Shown piece by piece: positions 17,400-27,696 of a stretch of DNA of 64,000 nt. Location: NCBI RefSeq assembly GCF_023370075.1, contig NZ_CP097149.1, positions 558,001 to 622,000 on the forward strand, written 5' to 3'. Position 1 is the stretch's first letter. The number at the start of each line of letters is the position of its first letter. Position numbers and translations under genes: made by a program. The DNA comes from Deinococcus sp. QL22 (GTDB lineage: Bacteria; Deinococcota; Deinococci; Deinococcales; Deinococcaceae). The notes under the pieces were generated by a model. It saw only the letters and a program-made list of their open reading frames with translations. It was not told the DNA's origin and made no database searches.

Positions 17400-20267
17400 T
17401 CAGCGCCGCACTTTCCGCACCAGCACCCGCAACTTCTTCGCCCCTTCTGCCGAGGCTTCCGGCGAATAGCGGGCCTCGTGGTAGGCACTCAGGAAGGCAC
17501 TCAGCGATTCCGAGGACTGGGGCCAACGCTGCTGCACACGCGCTGCGTAGGCGCTGGCGGTTTCTCCGGGGGCGCGGGGCAGGCGCAGGCGCACCGTCAG
17601 GTCGTGCAGGGCGCGGGCGGCGGGGTCACGGGGGCGTGCAGCGCGGCGGGCCACCAGCAGCGCGGGTACAAAGGCCAGAGCAATCAGCGCCAGCACGGCC
17701 AGCAGATAAGGTGCGGCCCCCACCTGTCCCAGCCCCACGCGCCCCAGCAGGCTGCGTTGTTGCTCGCCGTTGTAGCCCACCACCGTATCGTTCCAGCGGT
17801 TCTGAAGGGCGTCTACGCGCAGGCGCAGGCGGGCAAAGGTACCGATGGGCGCGGCTTGGGTAGCATTCGGGCGGGTCAGCGCAGTGCTGAGGTTGGTGTT
17901 CAGGCGGGCGGGGGCCACCACTGCTGTCGGGTCTATTCGCGTCCAGCCGCGCCCGGCCAGCCACACTTCGACCCAGGCATGCGCGTCTTGCTGGCGCACG
18001 ATCAGGTAGCCGCCGTCCGGGTTGATCTCGCCGCCGAGGTACCCGCCCACGATCCGCGCAGGCAGGCCCGCCGCCCGCATCAGGAAGGCGAAGGCGCTGG
18101 CATAATGCTCGCAGAATCCGGTGCGAGCACCAAATAAAAAGGCATCTACGCGGTCTTGTTCGGGCAAGGTGGGCGGGCTGAGGGTATACGTGAAACCCCC
18201 CGCTTGCAGGTAGTTCAGGGCGGCTTCTATCCGCGCCGCCGGGGCCAACCCAGTCCAACTGGCCGCCAGGTCGCGGGCTCGTGGACTCTGGCCCACAGGC
18301 AACAACAGATCGTAATTCAGGCGTTCGGGGCTTTCCTGTACGCCCAGGCGGGCACTGCGGCCCCGGATGGCATAGCGGGCGCGAGTGCTACTGGGGCGCG
18401 GATTCACGGCCTGAAACGCCGTAGACAGGAACGCGCCGGGCGGCAGTTCGGTGGGTACGTCCAGCGTCAGCAGCCAGGGTTTACCGTTGGGTTCCAGCGT
18501 CAGGGTGTAGACGCTTTCCGGGCCAGTCGGCTCGATGCTGGGCGACGCACCCCGCAGCCGCGCCTGTGTCCATGCCAACCCGTCGTAGCTTTCGAAGACC
18601 GGGCCGCGCCAGTAGCGGTCTTGAGGCGCAGGCAGGCCAGCACTGAAATCGGCGCGGAAGGCCACTGCATTGCTGCGGGCCAGATCGCTAAATTCTCCGG
18701 CGCGGATTTCGTCCGACAGTCCTGTTTGGGCGCGGCCCTGCAGGGGCAATTGCCACAGCGGGCCGTCTGGACGGGGAAACAGCACGAACAGCACCAGCAT
18801 CAGCGGCAGCGCCAGCGCCACCACTTTGCCCGCTGTTCGGACTGGGCCGGGTTGTGTATCGGCCTGACTGTTCGGTACCACCCACACGCCCGCCACCGCC
18901 AGCGTCAGGATCACGCTGAGGAGGGCGTGCAGGGCGACGAGTGGCCCCTGCCCATGCAAAAAGTGCGTAAACGTGACGAACAGGCCCAGCAGCACCAACA
19001 GCCGGGCGTCGCGCACATTCCGCGATTCGGCGGCTTTGAGGGCCACCAATAATCCGAGGAGCGCCGTGCCCGCCTCACTGCCCAGCAGCGTGCCGTATTC
19101 GGCGTTCAGCGCTACCGCCGCTAGGCCCGCCGCGATTCCCAGCAGCCAACTGGGAAGGGGACGGACGCTCTGTTTAGACTGGACTGGACGAGTCTGCAAC
19201 GCGGTGTAGCCCAGCAGCAGGGCCGTCAGCAACGACACCCACACGGGTTGGCGCAACACTCCCGGCACGAGGGCCACCGCCAGCCCGAACAGGGTGAAAC
19301 GTAGGGCGGCAGCGGGCAGGATTGGGGGAACACGGGGAACTTTGGCAGCGGATGATGCGGGGGGCGGAGGCGCGGGCAACGGCTCATGCAGCGCCAGAGC
19401 CGTGAGTGCCGCCCGTGCGTGGGCTTCTCCAGCCGCCACAGGCAGCGTGCGCCCCGGCAGGGTCAGGCCGAAGGGAAGGCCTACCGCCCGCGCCGCGCTG
19501 ATCCAGGCACCTAGCCGTGAGAGGCGGGCCTCGGTGTTGCCCAGCGCCGAGGTGTCGGCCCAGTCAAACATCAGCGCCGTGCCTGCCGGGGCGTCGAATT
19601 CGCGGGTCAGCAGCGTGCCTGTGCGGGCGGCGTGCTTCCAGGACACGAGGCGCGGCGAGTCTCCCGGCACGTAGGCCCGCAAGCCCGAAAAATCTTCGGT
19701 ACCAGTGGTGCGGGTCAGGCCTTCGCCCGCAGCCCCAGTGCGGCGCGTGGGCGGCGTGGGTGCGCCCTGTTCCGGGGCCGGGAAGACGGGGGGCAAGACA
19801 TCCAGCCCTACTTCGGTCAGCGGCAAAACCTGCACCCAGCGCCATAGGCCGAGGCTGTCGTGAGCAGCGATCTGCACGCGGGATAGGGTCAGCGGGCCAC
19901 GTGCTTGGGGTGGCAGGGGCAGGGTAAAACGGCCCGCTGAATCCGCCGGAGTGCGTCCAGTGGCGGCTATCGCTCCCAGCCGCACTTCAAACGGCGTGCC
20001 TGCCAGTCCCGTCGCCTGCCCGGTCAAGGCCGATTCTGTTCCGGCGAACACTTCGCCCGGTGCGTCCAATCTGACTCTTAGTGCACGCCCCCCCCGCATC
20101 GCTTGCCCGGCGGTGACCGCCCACACGCCTGCCAGCAGGAAGGTTGCGCCGTAGCCGAGGCTCAGGCTGTAATTCACGCAGCCCACCAGCGTCAGCAGGG
20201 TCAGCAGCAGGAAGCCGAGGCCCATGCGGGTGGGGCGCAGGTGGTACGACAGGACGGATTTAGACAC
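17400..20267 (-). CDS. DUF58 protein fused to a membrane transglutaminase (TgpA-like)
   Basis: About 955 residues. The N-terminal quarter has two hydrophobic helices and a DUF58 region (TEDFSGLRAYVPGDSPRLVS then WKHAARTGTLLTREFD). It is followed by several membrane helices typical of the DUF3488/TgpA family and an extracytoplasmic transglutaminase-like core with Cys719 (TGFCEHYASAF), His763 (DAHAWVEVW) and Asp779 (RIDPTA), then a last helix and a cytoplasmic DUF4129-like tail. These parts are usually separate genes behind moxR. GTG 20267, 26 bases after the moxR stop, is preferred; the frame is open further upstream inside moxR. Likely an operon with moxR. Confidence 0.85.
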   Translation of the reverse strand: MSKSVLSYHLRPTRMGLGFLLLTLLTLVGCVNYSLSLGYGATFLLAGVWAVTAGQAMRGGRALRVRLDAPGEVFAGTESALTGQATGLAGTPFEVRLGAIAATGRTPADSAGRFTLPLPPQARGPLTLSRVQIAAHDSLGLWRWVQVLPLTEVGLDVLPPVFPAPEQGAPTPPTRRTGAAGEGLTRTTGTEDFSGLRAYVPGDSPRLVSWKHAARTGTLLTREFDAPAGTALMFDWADTSALGNTEARLSRLGAWISAARAVGLPFGLTLPGRTLPVAAGEAHARAALTALALHEPLPAPPPPASSAAKVPRVPPILPAAALRFTLFGLAVALVPGVLRQPVWVSLLTALLLGYTALQTRPVQSKQSVRPLPSWLLGIAAGLAAVALNAEYGTLLGSEAGTALLGLLVALKAAESRNVRDARLLVLLGLFVTFTHFLHGQGPLVALHALLSVILTLAVAGVWVVPNSQADTQPGPVRTAGKVVALALPLMLVLFVLFPRPDGPLWQLPLQGRAQTGLSDEIRAGEFSDLARSNAVAFRADFSAGLPAPQDRYWRGPVFESYDGLAWTQARLRGASPSIEPTGPESVYTLTLEPNGKPWLLTLDVPTELPPGAFLSTAFQAVNPRPSSTRARYAIRGRSARLGVQESPERLNYDLLLPVGQSPRARDLAASWTGLAPAARIEAALNYLQAGGFTYTLSPPTLPEQDRVDAFLFGARTGFCEHYASAFAFLMRAAGLPARIVGGYLGGEINPDGGYLIVRQQDAHAWVEVWLAGRGWTRIDPTAVVAPARLNTNLSTALTRPNATQAAPIGTFARLRLRVDALQNRWNDTVVGYNGEQQRSLLGRVGLGQVGAAPYLLAVLALIALAFVPALLVARRAARPRDPAARALHDLTVRLRLPRAPGETASAYAARVQQRWPQSSESLSAFLSAYHEARYSPEASAEGAKKLRVLVRKVRR

Positions 20268-20293
20268 GGCAGACAAGGGCAACAGCCGCCGCG

Positions 20294-21265
20294 TCAGGGA
20301 ATCGGCGTGTCGGCCAGCAGGCGGGCCATCACGTCCCCGATCCTTGCGCTGGGGTCGCGCACGGGCAGGCGGTGGGCGGCCAGTGCCGGAAAGATGGCCT
20401 GCACGTCTTCGGGCAGCACCATGCGGCGGCCCGCCAGATAAGCCCACGCTTTGGCGGCGGCCAGCAGCGCGAGCAGGGCACGTGGACTCAGGCCCGCCGC
20501 GAGTACCGCATGCTCACGGGTGGCGCGGGCCAGCAGTTGCAAATAATCCAGCAGCGGGGCCGCCGCGTGTACAGCGTCTACCTCGCGCTGCATGGCGGTC
20601 AGCAGCGGGGCGTTCAGCACGGGCGGCAGGTCGCGCACGGTCAGCACCCGCCCGCCCGTTTCCAGCAGTGTGCGTTCGGCGCGGGCGTCAGGATAGCCCA
20701 GAGTGACGGTCAGCAGGAAGCGGTCTAGCTGTGCTTCGGGGAGCGGCGACGTGCCCACGAACGCCGCCGGATTCTGCGTGGCAATCACAAAAAAGGGGTC
20801 GGGCAGCGGGCGCGTGACGCCGCCTTCACTGACCTGCCGTTCTTCCATCGCCTCCAGCAAGGCCCCCTGCGTTTTGGGCGTGGCCCGGTTGATCTCGTCG
20901 GCCAGCAGCACTTCAGAGAAAATGGGGCCAGCATGGTAGCGGAACTCTGCGGCGGCGGCGTCCCACACGCTCACGCCCAGCAAGTCGGTGGGCAGCAGGT
21001 CTGCCGTGAACTGCACCCGCCGGAACGCCAGCCCCATCGTGCGGGCAAGGCCGTGTGCCAGCGTGGTTTTGCCCACACCAGGTTGGTCTTCTATCAGCAG
21101 GTGCCCCCGCGCCAGCAGGCAGGCCACCGCGAGTCGCACCTGATGACTTTTGCCCAGAATCACGTTGTCCAGTTGCGCGAGGGCGGCGGCCAACGCCTGA
21201 CTGTGCATTGTCTGTGACCCGGTAGACGCAGACCCGGTAGAGAACGAAACGGCAGCACGAGTCAT
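20294..21265 (-). CDS. MoxR family AAA+ ATPase
   Basis: 323 residues. Walker A is EDQPGVGKTTLA, Walker B is VLLADEINRATPKTQGALLE, sensor 1 is IATQNPA, and an arginine-rich lid follows. MoxR ATPases act as chaperone-like factors for partner proteins with VWA or DUF58 domains, and the DUF58-transglutaminase gene is directly downstream. The ATG at 21265 is used, with TAGGCT nine bases upstream; ATG 21208 is an alternative start giving a more usual N-terminus. Confidence 0.9.
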   Translation of the reverse strand: MTRAAVSFSTGSASTGSQTMHSQALAAALAQLDNVILGKSHQVRLAVACLLARGHLLIEDQPGVGKTTLAHGLARTMGLAFRRVQFTADLLPTDLLGVSVWDAAAAEFRYHAGPIFSEVLLADEINRATPKTQGALLEAMEERQVSEGGVTRPLPDPFFVIATQNPAAFVGTSPLPEAQLDRFLLTVTLGYPDARAERTLLETGGRVLTVRDLPPVLNAPLLTAMQREVDAVHAAAPLLDYLQLLARATREHAVLAAGLSPRALLALLAAAKAWAYLAGRRMVLPEDVQAIFPALAAHRLPVRDPSARIGDVMARLLADTPIP

Positions 21266-21343
21266 ATGCCCAGCAGCCTAGCCGCCCGCCTCTGACAGAA
21301 CTGCGACATAAGGCATGGGTCAATCCCGCAGCCCGCCACGCGC

Positions 21344-21349
21344 TACGCT
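21344..21349 (+). promoter_or_regulatory. -10 hexamer TACGCT
   Basis: Seven bases upstream of the ATG at 21357, leaderless spacing. Confidence 0.6.
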
Positions 21350-21356
21350 AGGCCCA

Positions 21357-21902
21357 ATGAACGTTGTCGTGTTTGACCTTGAGACCACTGGCCTGTCGCC
21401 CGAACGGGACGGCATCGTAGAAATCGGTGCGGTGAGAATCGTAGACGGGCGCGTGGATGAGAGCCAGAAGTTTGAAACGTTGGTGCGGCCCACCACTGAA
21501 AGCGGCAGCACCTTGCAGATTCCGTGGCGGGCGCAGCAGGTTCACGGCATCTCGGACGCGATGGTCAGGAGTGCGCCCACCATCGCGCAGGCGCTCCCCG
21601 ACTTTTTGGCCTTTGTGGGAGAGTCGCCTGTGGTGGCCCACAACGCGCCCTTCGACAACGGCTTTGTGCGTGTGGCGGCGCGTCGGGCGGGCCTGACCTG
21701 GGCACCTCCCACCGAATACTGCACCGTGCAGCTGTCACGCCGCGCCTTTCCCCGCGAACGCGCCCACAATTTAGGAGTGCTGGCCGAGCGCCTGAATCTG
21801 ACTTTTGCCGAGGGAGGCCGCCACCGCTCATTCGGGGATGTGCAGGTGACGGCGCAGGCGTTCGTGCAACTGATGGAGCGGCTGAAGGTGGGGAGTCGGT
21901 AG
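21357..21902 (+). CDS. DEDDh 3'-5' exonuclease, DnaQ/epsilon-like
   Basis: 181 residues. All exonuclease motifs are visible: Exo [19 protein letters not shown], Exo [12 protein letters not shown], and Exo III with [12 protein letters not shown] (DEDDh type). It could be the proofreading subunit of DNA polymerase III or a stand-alone repair exonuclease; there is no fused domain to decide. The start is set by TACGCT seven bases before the ATG. It is divergent from moxR with about 90 bases between them. Confidence 0.9.
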   Translation: MNVVVFDLETTGLSPERDGIVEIGAVRIVDGRVDESQKFETLVRPTTESGSTLQIPWRAQQVHGISDAMVRSAPTIAQALPDFLAFVGESPVVAHNAPFDNGFVRVAARRAGLTWAPPTEYCTVQLSRRAFPRERAHNLGVLAERLNLTFAEGGRHRSFGDVQVTAQAFVQLMERLKVGSR

Positions 21903-22008
21903 GAGAAAAGCTGTCTCAGGGTCTAAGAACAGCATTTATCCTCCCCTCCAACGGAGGTTCACCCAAAAGCTCAGCAGGCATCGCAGCCTTAACCTCGGCC
22001 CAACCCCC

Positions 22009-23979
22009 TCAGCGGCGCGACAATTCCGGCGACACGGGGCTTGGCAACACGGGAGCCGTGCGGGGCACAAACACGATGGCATTGGGCACGGGGCGGCTCC
22101 AGACCGTATTCAGGTACGCGCCCAAATTGGCATACCCGCCCGTCAGATAGGCTGTGGCGCTGCTGCCACTGTCGAGCCGCACGGCGTCGCGCACGCCTGC
22201 TCCAGCCAGGGCTGCGGCGAACACTTCGGGCGTGCCGTGTTCGAAGTAGGCGATGGTGGTTTGCCCGCCCATGACGCCCAGCGCCACTTGCCGGGTCGCC
22301 CGCCACAGGTTGGTGCCTGTATCGAACATCTCGCGGGCCGGGTTGAGAGCCACCTGACCGGCCTGCACCAGCAGCGGCCCCGCGCTCAGGGCGTCGAGGG
22401 CGGTATTCCACGGCGCGTCGTCGGCCCGCCAACTCAGGGTGGTCTTCAGGGGCTGCCCGGCGGTGCGCGGCAACAGTGGAAAACGGGCAGGGTCAAAAGT
22501 GACGGTCAGGGTTCCGGCAGGCGGCTTGACCCGCCCTGTCAATGCGTTCAGCACCGTGCTGCCGCCCAGACCTATATACAACGTGGTCAGGCTGTCCGCG
22601 CCCACAGGCGTGCTGCCATTGCCCACAAAGGCGGTGAGCAGATCGGGCCGGGGCTTGCTGCTCACGCTGTTTACGGTCAGGCTGCCAAACGGCCCGGTCA
22701 GCAGGTAGCGCGGCTTGGGATACCCAAAGAGGGTGCTGCCCTGCGCAGTAAAGCCGATAGTGGCGCGGCGTTCCAGACTGGGGGCCGTCATCAGGCCGCC
22801 CGCCACCACCAGATCGACGGGAAGCGCACTGGCGGGGTCAAAATACCCGCCGTTCACGCCTGCCACGCCGCCCACGCCGCGTACCAACGCGGCCACATCC
22901 GACGCCTTGCCGCTAGGCGCACTTACCACACGCGGCTGATACAGGGCCGAGTCGAAACTCAGTAGGTGCAGCATTCCTTTCTGGCGGTAGGTAACGCCAG
23001 TGGGCAGGGCGTCCGGGTCAATCGGCGGCGGCACAGAGGAATCAAGTTGCGTGGTCGTATCGATCACCACTCGGTCTGGGTTGTCCAGCGTAAACAGCGT
23101 GCTGATGCCGCCGCCCGTGTTCAGGCGCACGGTGGTTCCGGCGTCGCTCGGCTCCACGCTCAGGCGGTCTCCGGAAGGCAATTCCTGCGCGCTGGCGGTG
23201 GCGCTCACGCGGGGCAGGGTCACGCTTAGGCCCGCTTTCTCGCGCACGACGGTGTAGGGGGCGAGGCCGCTCAGTTCCAGCACCACACGCTGCACCTCTA
23301 CTTTTCGGTGCAGGGTTCGGCTGACCCGCACCGTATCAAGGTGGGCCAGGGCAGGCGAGGCCGGATTGATGGGCTGAACAATGATGGGCTGAATGGCGGG
23401 CGGCGTGGGCACAGGCCTAAGCTCGGTGAGTGGAGGCGTGGTTGGCGGCATCGGCGTGGCAACAGGTAGAGTTGGAATTGCCGCCACAGGCGAAGGCGGA
23501 AGCGTACTACTCGGCACCACAGCGGGCGCGGCGAAATCCAGCACATCCGGCGCGTCGGAGAGCAGGCGCACGCCGAGCAATTGCAAGGTTTGCAACGAGA
23601 TATACAGGCTGCCGTTCACGATTTCGGGTGCGGGCAGAGGCGTGGTCAGTGCGAAGCCTAGGACTACCCATCCCGTCCCCCCAGCGTCGGCAGGGCGGTA
23701 ACGCAATTCGCGGTTGCCGTACAGCAGGCGCACATCACGCGGATCGTTGCGCACGCTGACGCCCACGCGGGGTAGCGTCCAGACGGCTATGTATTCCACG
23801 CTGCCCAGCACCCGCGTTTCCAGCGCCGCACTTTGCAGCACGCCCCCAATCGCCACCGGACGCGCCGCTGCCTGACCACTGGTCTGCCCGGCTGCACTGG
23901 CCGCCAACACCAGCAGCGTCAGCCACAGTCCGCGCCTGCTTGCTTTCTTCTGCACTCTGCTCACACGCAACCCTCTCAC
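22009..23979 (-). CDS. Secreted protein with AMIN-like and phosphodiester glycosidase (NAGPA-type) domains
   Basis: About 656 residues with a signal peptide ([20 protein letters not shown]). Residues ~40-160 resemble a copper amine oxidase N-terminal-like module, ~240-330 an AMIN-like beta domain that binds cell-wall polymer in other proteins ([20 protein letters not shown]), separated by a Pro-rich linker. The C-terminal ~320 residues form a phosphodiester glycosidase domain ([29 protein letters not shown]). A cell-envelope enzyme is inferred. Start at GTG 23979 from TACACT seven bases upstream. Confidence 0.8.
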   Translation of the reverse strand: MRGLRVSRVQKKASRRGLWLTLLVLAASAAGQTSGQAAARPVAIGGVLQSAALETRVLGSVEYIAVWTLPRVGVSVRNDPRDVRLLYGNRELRYRPADAGGTGWVVLGFALTTPLPAPEIVNGSLYISLQTLQLLGVRLLSDAPDVLDFAAPAVVPSSTLPPSPVAAIPTLPVATPMPPTTPPLTELRPVPTPPAIQPIIVQPINPASPALAHLDTVRVSRTLHRKVEVQRVVLELSGLAPYTVVREKAGLSVTLPRVSATASAQELPSGDRLSVEPSDAGTTVRLNTGGGISTLFTLDNPDRVVIDTTTQLDSSVPPPIDPDALPTGVTYRQKGMLHLLSFDSALYQPRVVSAPSGKASDVAALVRGVGGVAGVNGGYFDPASALPVDLVVAGGLMTAPSLERRATIGFTAQGSTLFGYPKPRYLLTGPFGSLTVNSVSSKPRPDLLTAFVGNGSTPVGADSLTTLYIGLGGSTVLNALTGRVKPPAGTLTVTFDPARFPLLPRTAGQPLKTTLSWRADDAPWNTALDALSAGPLLVQAGQVALNPAREMFDTGTNLWRATRQVALGVMGGQTTIAYFEHGTPEVFAAALAGAGVRDAVRLDSGSSATAYLTGGYANLGAYLNTVWSRPVPNAIVFVPRTAPVLPSPVSPELSRR

Positions 23980-23986
23980 GCGGGCG

Positions 23987-23992
23987 AGTGTA
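23987..23992 (-). promoter_or_regulatory. -10 hexamer TACACT
   Basis: Minus-strand hexamer seven bases before GTG 23979; it fixes the start between several in-frame options. Confidence 0.55.
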
Positions 23993-24158
23993 CTGTTCGG
24001 GTGCTGACTGCCGGGTGAGGAAGGCCGCACCCCCCCCAGCGCCCCCATTTAAACCGTGCCGAATAACCTAGAAACGCGCCCGAGCCTGCAAGATTTCTCA
24101 CGTTATTTTCAAAAACGTCAGAAGATTGTGCCGGACGCCTCCTATACTGCAAAGCGTC

Positions 24159-24644
24159 ATGATTGAACCCTCACTTGCCCTGTACGGAGACGCATTTGCC
24201 CGCGTTGACCGGTTATTAGAGGAACTGCTGGAGGTCACCGGCGTCCGTTATGGGCTGCTGGTAGACCGTAAAGGCTTCGTGTTGTCTCATAAGGAGGCGC
24301 TCTGGGCACCTCGTCCGCCTGCGCTGGACAGTGTGGCGACGCTGGTGGCCAGCAACGCCGCCGCCACAGGCGCACTCGCCAACATGTTGGGTGAGCGCAC
24401 CTTCAGCGAACAGACCCATCAGGGCGAGAACGGCACCCTGTACGTGGAATCGGTGGGCGATCAGGCCCTCCTGACCCTGATTTTCGACGTGGCTGTGCCG
24501 CTGGGCAAGGTCAAGGTGTACGCCCGCAAATCCATCGTGCAACTCGCCGCCATCCTGGAAGAACTCAAAGATATTCCGCCCGTGCAACTGGATTCGGACT
24601 TCTCCAAAGGGGCCAACGCCCTGCTTGACGATCTCCTCGGATGA
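24159..24644 (+). CDS. mglB: Roadblock/LC7 protein, MglB-like
   Basis: 161 residues. It has the Roadblock/LC7 pattern ([60 protein letters not shown]) and lies just before an MglA GTPase gene. MglB acts as the GTPase-activating partner of MglA in Myxococcus and Thermus. TATACT (24143-24148) lies ten bases before the ATG. The extended C-terminal tail ([19 protein letters not shown]) is typical of MglB. Confidence 0.88.
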   Translation: MIEPSLALYGDAFARVDRLLEELLEVTGVRYGLLVDRKGFVLSHKEALWAPRPPALDSVATLVASNAAATGALANMLGERTFSEQTHQGENGTLYVESVGDQALLTLIFDVAVPLGKVKVYARKSIVQLAAILEELKDIPPVQLDSDFSKGANALLDDLLG

Positions 24645-24759
24645 CCCCCATGACGCTGTCCCTCACTCAGCTTTTCATTGTGCTGGATTTGTCCGCCCGC
24701 CTCCTTTCCCCTCACCCGCGCCAGTGTCTTGACCTGCGCCCGCACCCGGAGGCTCCGCT

Positions 24760-25350
24760 GTGAGTACCATCAACTTTGCTGCCCGCGAAATCAATTGCAA
24801 GATCGTGTACTACGGCCCCGGCATGAGCGGCAAGACCACCAACCTCAAGCACGTGTTCGGCAAGGTTCCGGCCCACCTGCGCGGCGAAATGGTCAGCCTC
24901 GCCACCGAAGACGAGCGTACCCTGTTCTTCGATTTCCTGCCCCTCGACCTCGGCACCGTGCAGGGCTTCAAAACCCGTTTTCACCTGTACACCGTGCCCG
25001 GTCAGGTGTTTTATAACGCCAGCCGCAAACTGATTTTGCGCGGCGTAGACGGCATCGTATTCGTGGCCGACAGCGCCCCCAACCGCTTGCGGGCCAACGC
25101 CGAAAGCATGCGCAACCTCCGCGAAAACCTCGCAGAACACGGCATCGACGTGCGCGATGTGCCCATCGTATTGCAGGTCAACAAGCGCGACCTACCCGAC
25201 GCCCTCCCCACCAATATGATCCGCTCCGTTATCGATCCCCGTCAGGAACTGCAACTGTTCGAGGCCACCGCGCACCTGGGCGGGGGCGTGTTCGAGACGC
25301 TGAAAACCGTGAGCCGTTTGGTGCTGGAACGCCTGTCGCAGAATAAGTAA
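24760..25350 (+). CDS. mglA: Small Ras-like GTPase MglA
   Basis: 196 residues. P-loop [14 protein letters not shown], the switch II region [11 protein letters not shown], and NKRD for guanine recognition. The G/P pattern in the P-loop and VPGQ are MglA hallmarks. In gliding bacteria MglA sets cell polarity; Deinococcus is non-motile, so the local job is unknown. GTG start at 24760, 115 bases after mglB. A clear terminator follows. Confidence 0.93.
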   Translation: MSTINFAAREINCKIVYYGPGMSGKTTNLKHVFGKVPAHLRGEMVSLATEDERTLFFDFLPLDLGTVQGFKTRFHLYTVPGQVFYNASRKLILRGVDGIVFVADSAPNRLRANAESMRNLRENLAEHGIDVRDVPIVLQVNKRDLPDALPTNMIRSVIDPRQELQLFEATAHLGGGVFETLKTVSRLVLERLSQNK

Positions 25351-25385
25351 ATTGGTTGTAAAAAGCGATAGGAGTTTGGAGTTGT

Positions 25386-25414
25386 GGCCCTGCCGAGTTG
25401 GTGGGGCCTTTTTT
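25386..25414 (+). terminator. Rho-independent terminator after mglA
   Basis: GGCCC (25386-25390) pairs with GGGCC (25404-25408), followed at once by six T residues. It closes the mglB-mglA unit. Confidence 0.8.
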
Positions 25415-25443
25415 GGGGCGTTGGGTGGAGAAGATGGCTTGTG

Positions 25444-25520
25444 AAAGGGTAATCGCGTTGCTCACTCACCCCCTCCCAATCACTCCCCTCTCCCAGCCAA
25501 GGGTGATGAGCTAAAAACCT
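25444..25520 (+). repeat. Dispersed intergenic repeat, family R2 (copy c)
   Basis: AAAGGGTAATCGCGTTGCTC then ACTCACCCCCTCCC and CCAAGGGTGATGAGCTAAAA, the same orientation as copy a. It lies between the mglA terminator and the ABC permease 3' end. Confidence 0.75.
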
Positions 25521-25676
25521 TAGATTCTTGCTCTTGCTTTTAGCCCCCTTGTGAGACTCGCAGAGGGGGCTACGAGGGCACGAACCCGCCGCACCCATCC
25601 CCAAAAGAGAAACCCCCACCCGAAGGCAGGGGCACAACTCCAATCTTTATCCGTTCCCACTCACCACTTACAGCCC

Positions 25677-26450
25677 TCAAACATCCCGGCGGTCAAAGGC
25701 GAACACCGCCATCAGCCCAAATCCCACCGTATAGATGATCAGCAAAATCAGTGGCTGGGTGATGTCGGTCTGTTGGGCGTACAGGTTCAGGTGGCTGGTG
25801 AGCAGCACGCGCTGGATGGTGTCGGGGAAGACAACCAACAGGCGCATCAGGTTCAGGGCGGCAAAAGTGGCGAGTGCAGCGGCGGCAGTATTCAGTAGCA
25901 GCACGCCGAACAGCAACGCGAGGGCGGCAATCGGCATCAGCATCACGGCGGCCAGCAGACTGCCGCGCAGCACCTCGGCCAACGCCGCATTGCTGGTCAG
26001 GGTACCCACGCCCACAAACAGCCCCGGCCCCATGCCCGTACCGCCCGCAAATTCCCCAAAGCCTCTGGGAATGCCCGCCAGCAGCGATCCTATGACCGTA
26101 ATGGAGATCAGCAGCACCGGATACGACAGGGCCACGATCAGTTTGCTGGCAATGACGGTGGTGCGTTCCACAGGGCGCAGCAGTAGAGGCGCGAGCGTGC
26201 CCTGACTGACTTCCGTGCCGATCATTTCGGCCACCGTGACGGCAATAAACAGCGGAATCAGGAACTGCACGGCGATGCCGATACTGATGGCGGGAATCTG
26301 CCACCCGCTGACCACGGCCACCTTCATCAGCACCTCCAGGCGAGGAGCAAAGGCCCACAGCAGCGGCAGCACAAAGCACACGAGCAGGGCAAGGCGGGCG
26401 CTGCGGGAACCGAGCAGTTTCAGGAACTCTAGGGTAATCAGGGTCAGCAT
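25677..26450 (-). CDS. ABC transporter permease (ABC-2 type)
   Basis: 257 residues with six predicted hydrophobic segments (for example [72 protein letters not shown]). Its start overlaps the ATPase gene by one base, so they are a translationally coupled pair. The substrate is unknown; such two-gene sets often export drugs or lipids, or are ABC-2 permeases of regulated exporters. Confidence 0.88.
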   Translation of the reverse strand: MLTLITLEFLKLLGSRSARLALLVCFVLPLLWAFAPRLEVLMKVAVVSGWQIPAISIGIAVQFLIPLFIAVTVAEMIGTEVSQGTLAPLLLRPVERTTVIASKLIVALSYPVLLISITVIGSLLAGIPRGFGEFAGGTGMGPGLFVGVGTLTSNAALAEVLRGSLLAAVMLMPIAALALLFGVLLLNTAAAALATFAALNLMRLLVVFPDTIQRVLLTSHLNLYAQQTDITQPLILLIIYTVGFGLMAVFAFDRRDV

Positions 26451-27388
26451 CAGGCTTGCTCCACGCGCTCGCGGTAGTACTCGTACAGGTCGAAATGGTC
26501 AGGGCTGGCCTCGAAGACCCGGATGCCCTCGTTGCTGAGGTGCGCCAGAGCGTCGGGCACGCGGGATTCTCCGCCCAGATACGCGATGGCGTAGGGCGTG
26601 CGGGTGGTGACCCGGCGCACGAACGGCAAGCGCTCCAGCGCCGAGGCCGCGCCCACCGGATCGTCTACCCGGAAGCGGTAAGCCGCCTGCCGCGCCCGCA
26701 AATCCACCGTGTCTACCATGCGCCCGCCCGTCAGAATGCCCACCGTATGCGCGTAGGTGGCAATTTCGCGCAGGTGGTGGGTACTGAGGATCACGGCGCA
26801 CCCACTGGTGGCGAGGCTGGTCACGATGCGGTGAATCAGGCCGATGCCGAGGGGGTCGAGGCCGCTGGTGGGTTCGTCCAGAATCAGCACTTTGGGTTCG
26901 GCCAAAATTGCCGACGCCACGCCTAGCCGTTGCCGCTGCCCCAGCGAAAATTCCTCCACCTTGCGGTCAGCCATGCGGGTCAGTTCCAGCAGGGCCAGCA
27001 CTTCCCGAATGCGGTCACGGCTGACTTTGCGCCCGCCGGGAGCCATCGCCGCAAGGTTGGCGTGGGTTTGCAGGTTCTGAGTGCCCGTAAACTGCGGGTA
27101 AAACTTGGCCGGAGCCTCTACGACTGCGCCGAGGTAAGCGCGGGCGCGGGTGCCATCGGTGTGCACGTCGCGCCCCAAGAGCCTCACCTCGCCGTCGGTG
27201 GGAAAGGCCAGGCCGGTCAGGCAGCGAATGAGGGTGGTTTTGCCTGCACCGTTGGGGCCGGTCAGGGCATACACTTCGCCTGCCTTTACGGTCAGGTGAA
27301 CGTCTTCGAGGATGGTATTGGAACCGTACCGCTTTACCAATCCGCGCACCTCGATGGCCGGAAGTGCGGGCGCGCCTTGCTTAGTCAC
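26450..27388 (-). CDS. ABC transporter ATP-binding protein
   Basis: 312 residues: Walker [16 protein letters not shown]-loop region, signature [10 protein letters not shown], Walker [17 protein letters not shown] and the H-loop STHHLREI. The C-terminal ~90 residues form the extra domain seen in ABC-2 type exporter ATPases. GTG start at 27388, with TAGGTT six bases upstream (reverse strand of 27395-27400), indicating a leaderless operon for this gene plus the permease. Confidence 0.92.
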   Translation of the reverse strand: MTKQGAPALPAIEVRGLVKRYGSNTILEDVHLTVKAGEVYALTGPNGAGKTTLIRCLTGLAFPTDGEVRLLGRDVHTDGTRARAYLGAVVEAPAKFYPQFTGTQNLQTHANLAAMAPGGRKVSRDRIREVLALLELTRMADRKVEEFSLGQRQRLGVASAILAEPKVLILDEPTSGLDPLGIGLIHRIVTSLATSGCAVILSTHHLREIATYAHTVGILTGGRMVDTVDLRARQAAYRFRVDDPVGAASALERLPFVRRVTTRTPYAIAYLGGESRVPDALAHLSNEGIRVFEASPDHFDLYEYYRERVEQA

Positions 27389-27394
27389 CCCTTT

Positions 27395-27400
27395 AACCTA
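27395..27400 (-). promoter_or_regulatory. -10 hexamer TAGGTT for the ABC operon
   Basis: Minus strand, six bases before GTG 27388. TTGGTG lies roughly one helical promoter spacing upstream as a possible -35. Confidence 0.6.
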
Positions 27401-27635
27401 ACCTAATACACTCCACCAAGTTCTTACACTGCCCCCTACACCCGTCCAGAGCATGAAGGGCGAGCCGGGAAGAATTGCAGTAGGGAGCAGGTTGATGTGC
27501 TAGGGGGCTGGTGCTTGGTCTAAGGGTTTGGGGTTGAAGAGGCCATGCTCAAGAGCGCGGGCAAGCGGGGATTCACCTTCCGACTCAACGTTTTCAAAGT
27601 GCAGTAGAACGCGGAATCAGTATCAGTCGCCTCAA

Positions 27636-27669
27636 ATAACACACGAGCCGGAAGCATCAGCCCCGGCTC
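27636..27669 (-). terminator. Hairpin after the SOD-fusion gene
   Basis: GAGCCGG (27645-27651) pairs with CCGGCTC (27663-27669). On the minus strand the hairpin is followed by GTGTGTTATTTG, a weak T-rich stretch. Confidence 0.55.
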
Positions 27670-27696
27670 ATGGTTGATCTGAGTTCTCTTCCTGGC

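Larger units (their letters stand above)
27389..27696. other. Gap between ABC operon promoter and SOD-fusion gene
   Basis: 308 bases. The left edge holds the TAGGTT -10 of the ABC operon. A TCTAAGGGTTTGGGG motif (27518-27533) resembles the short G-rich motif seen in other gaps. The right end carries the hairpin downstream of the SOD-fusion gene. Nothing else could be supported. Confidence 0.55.
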
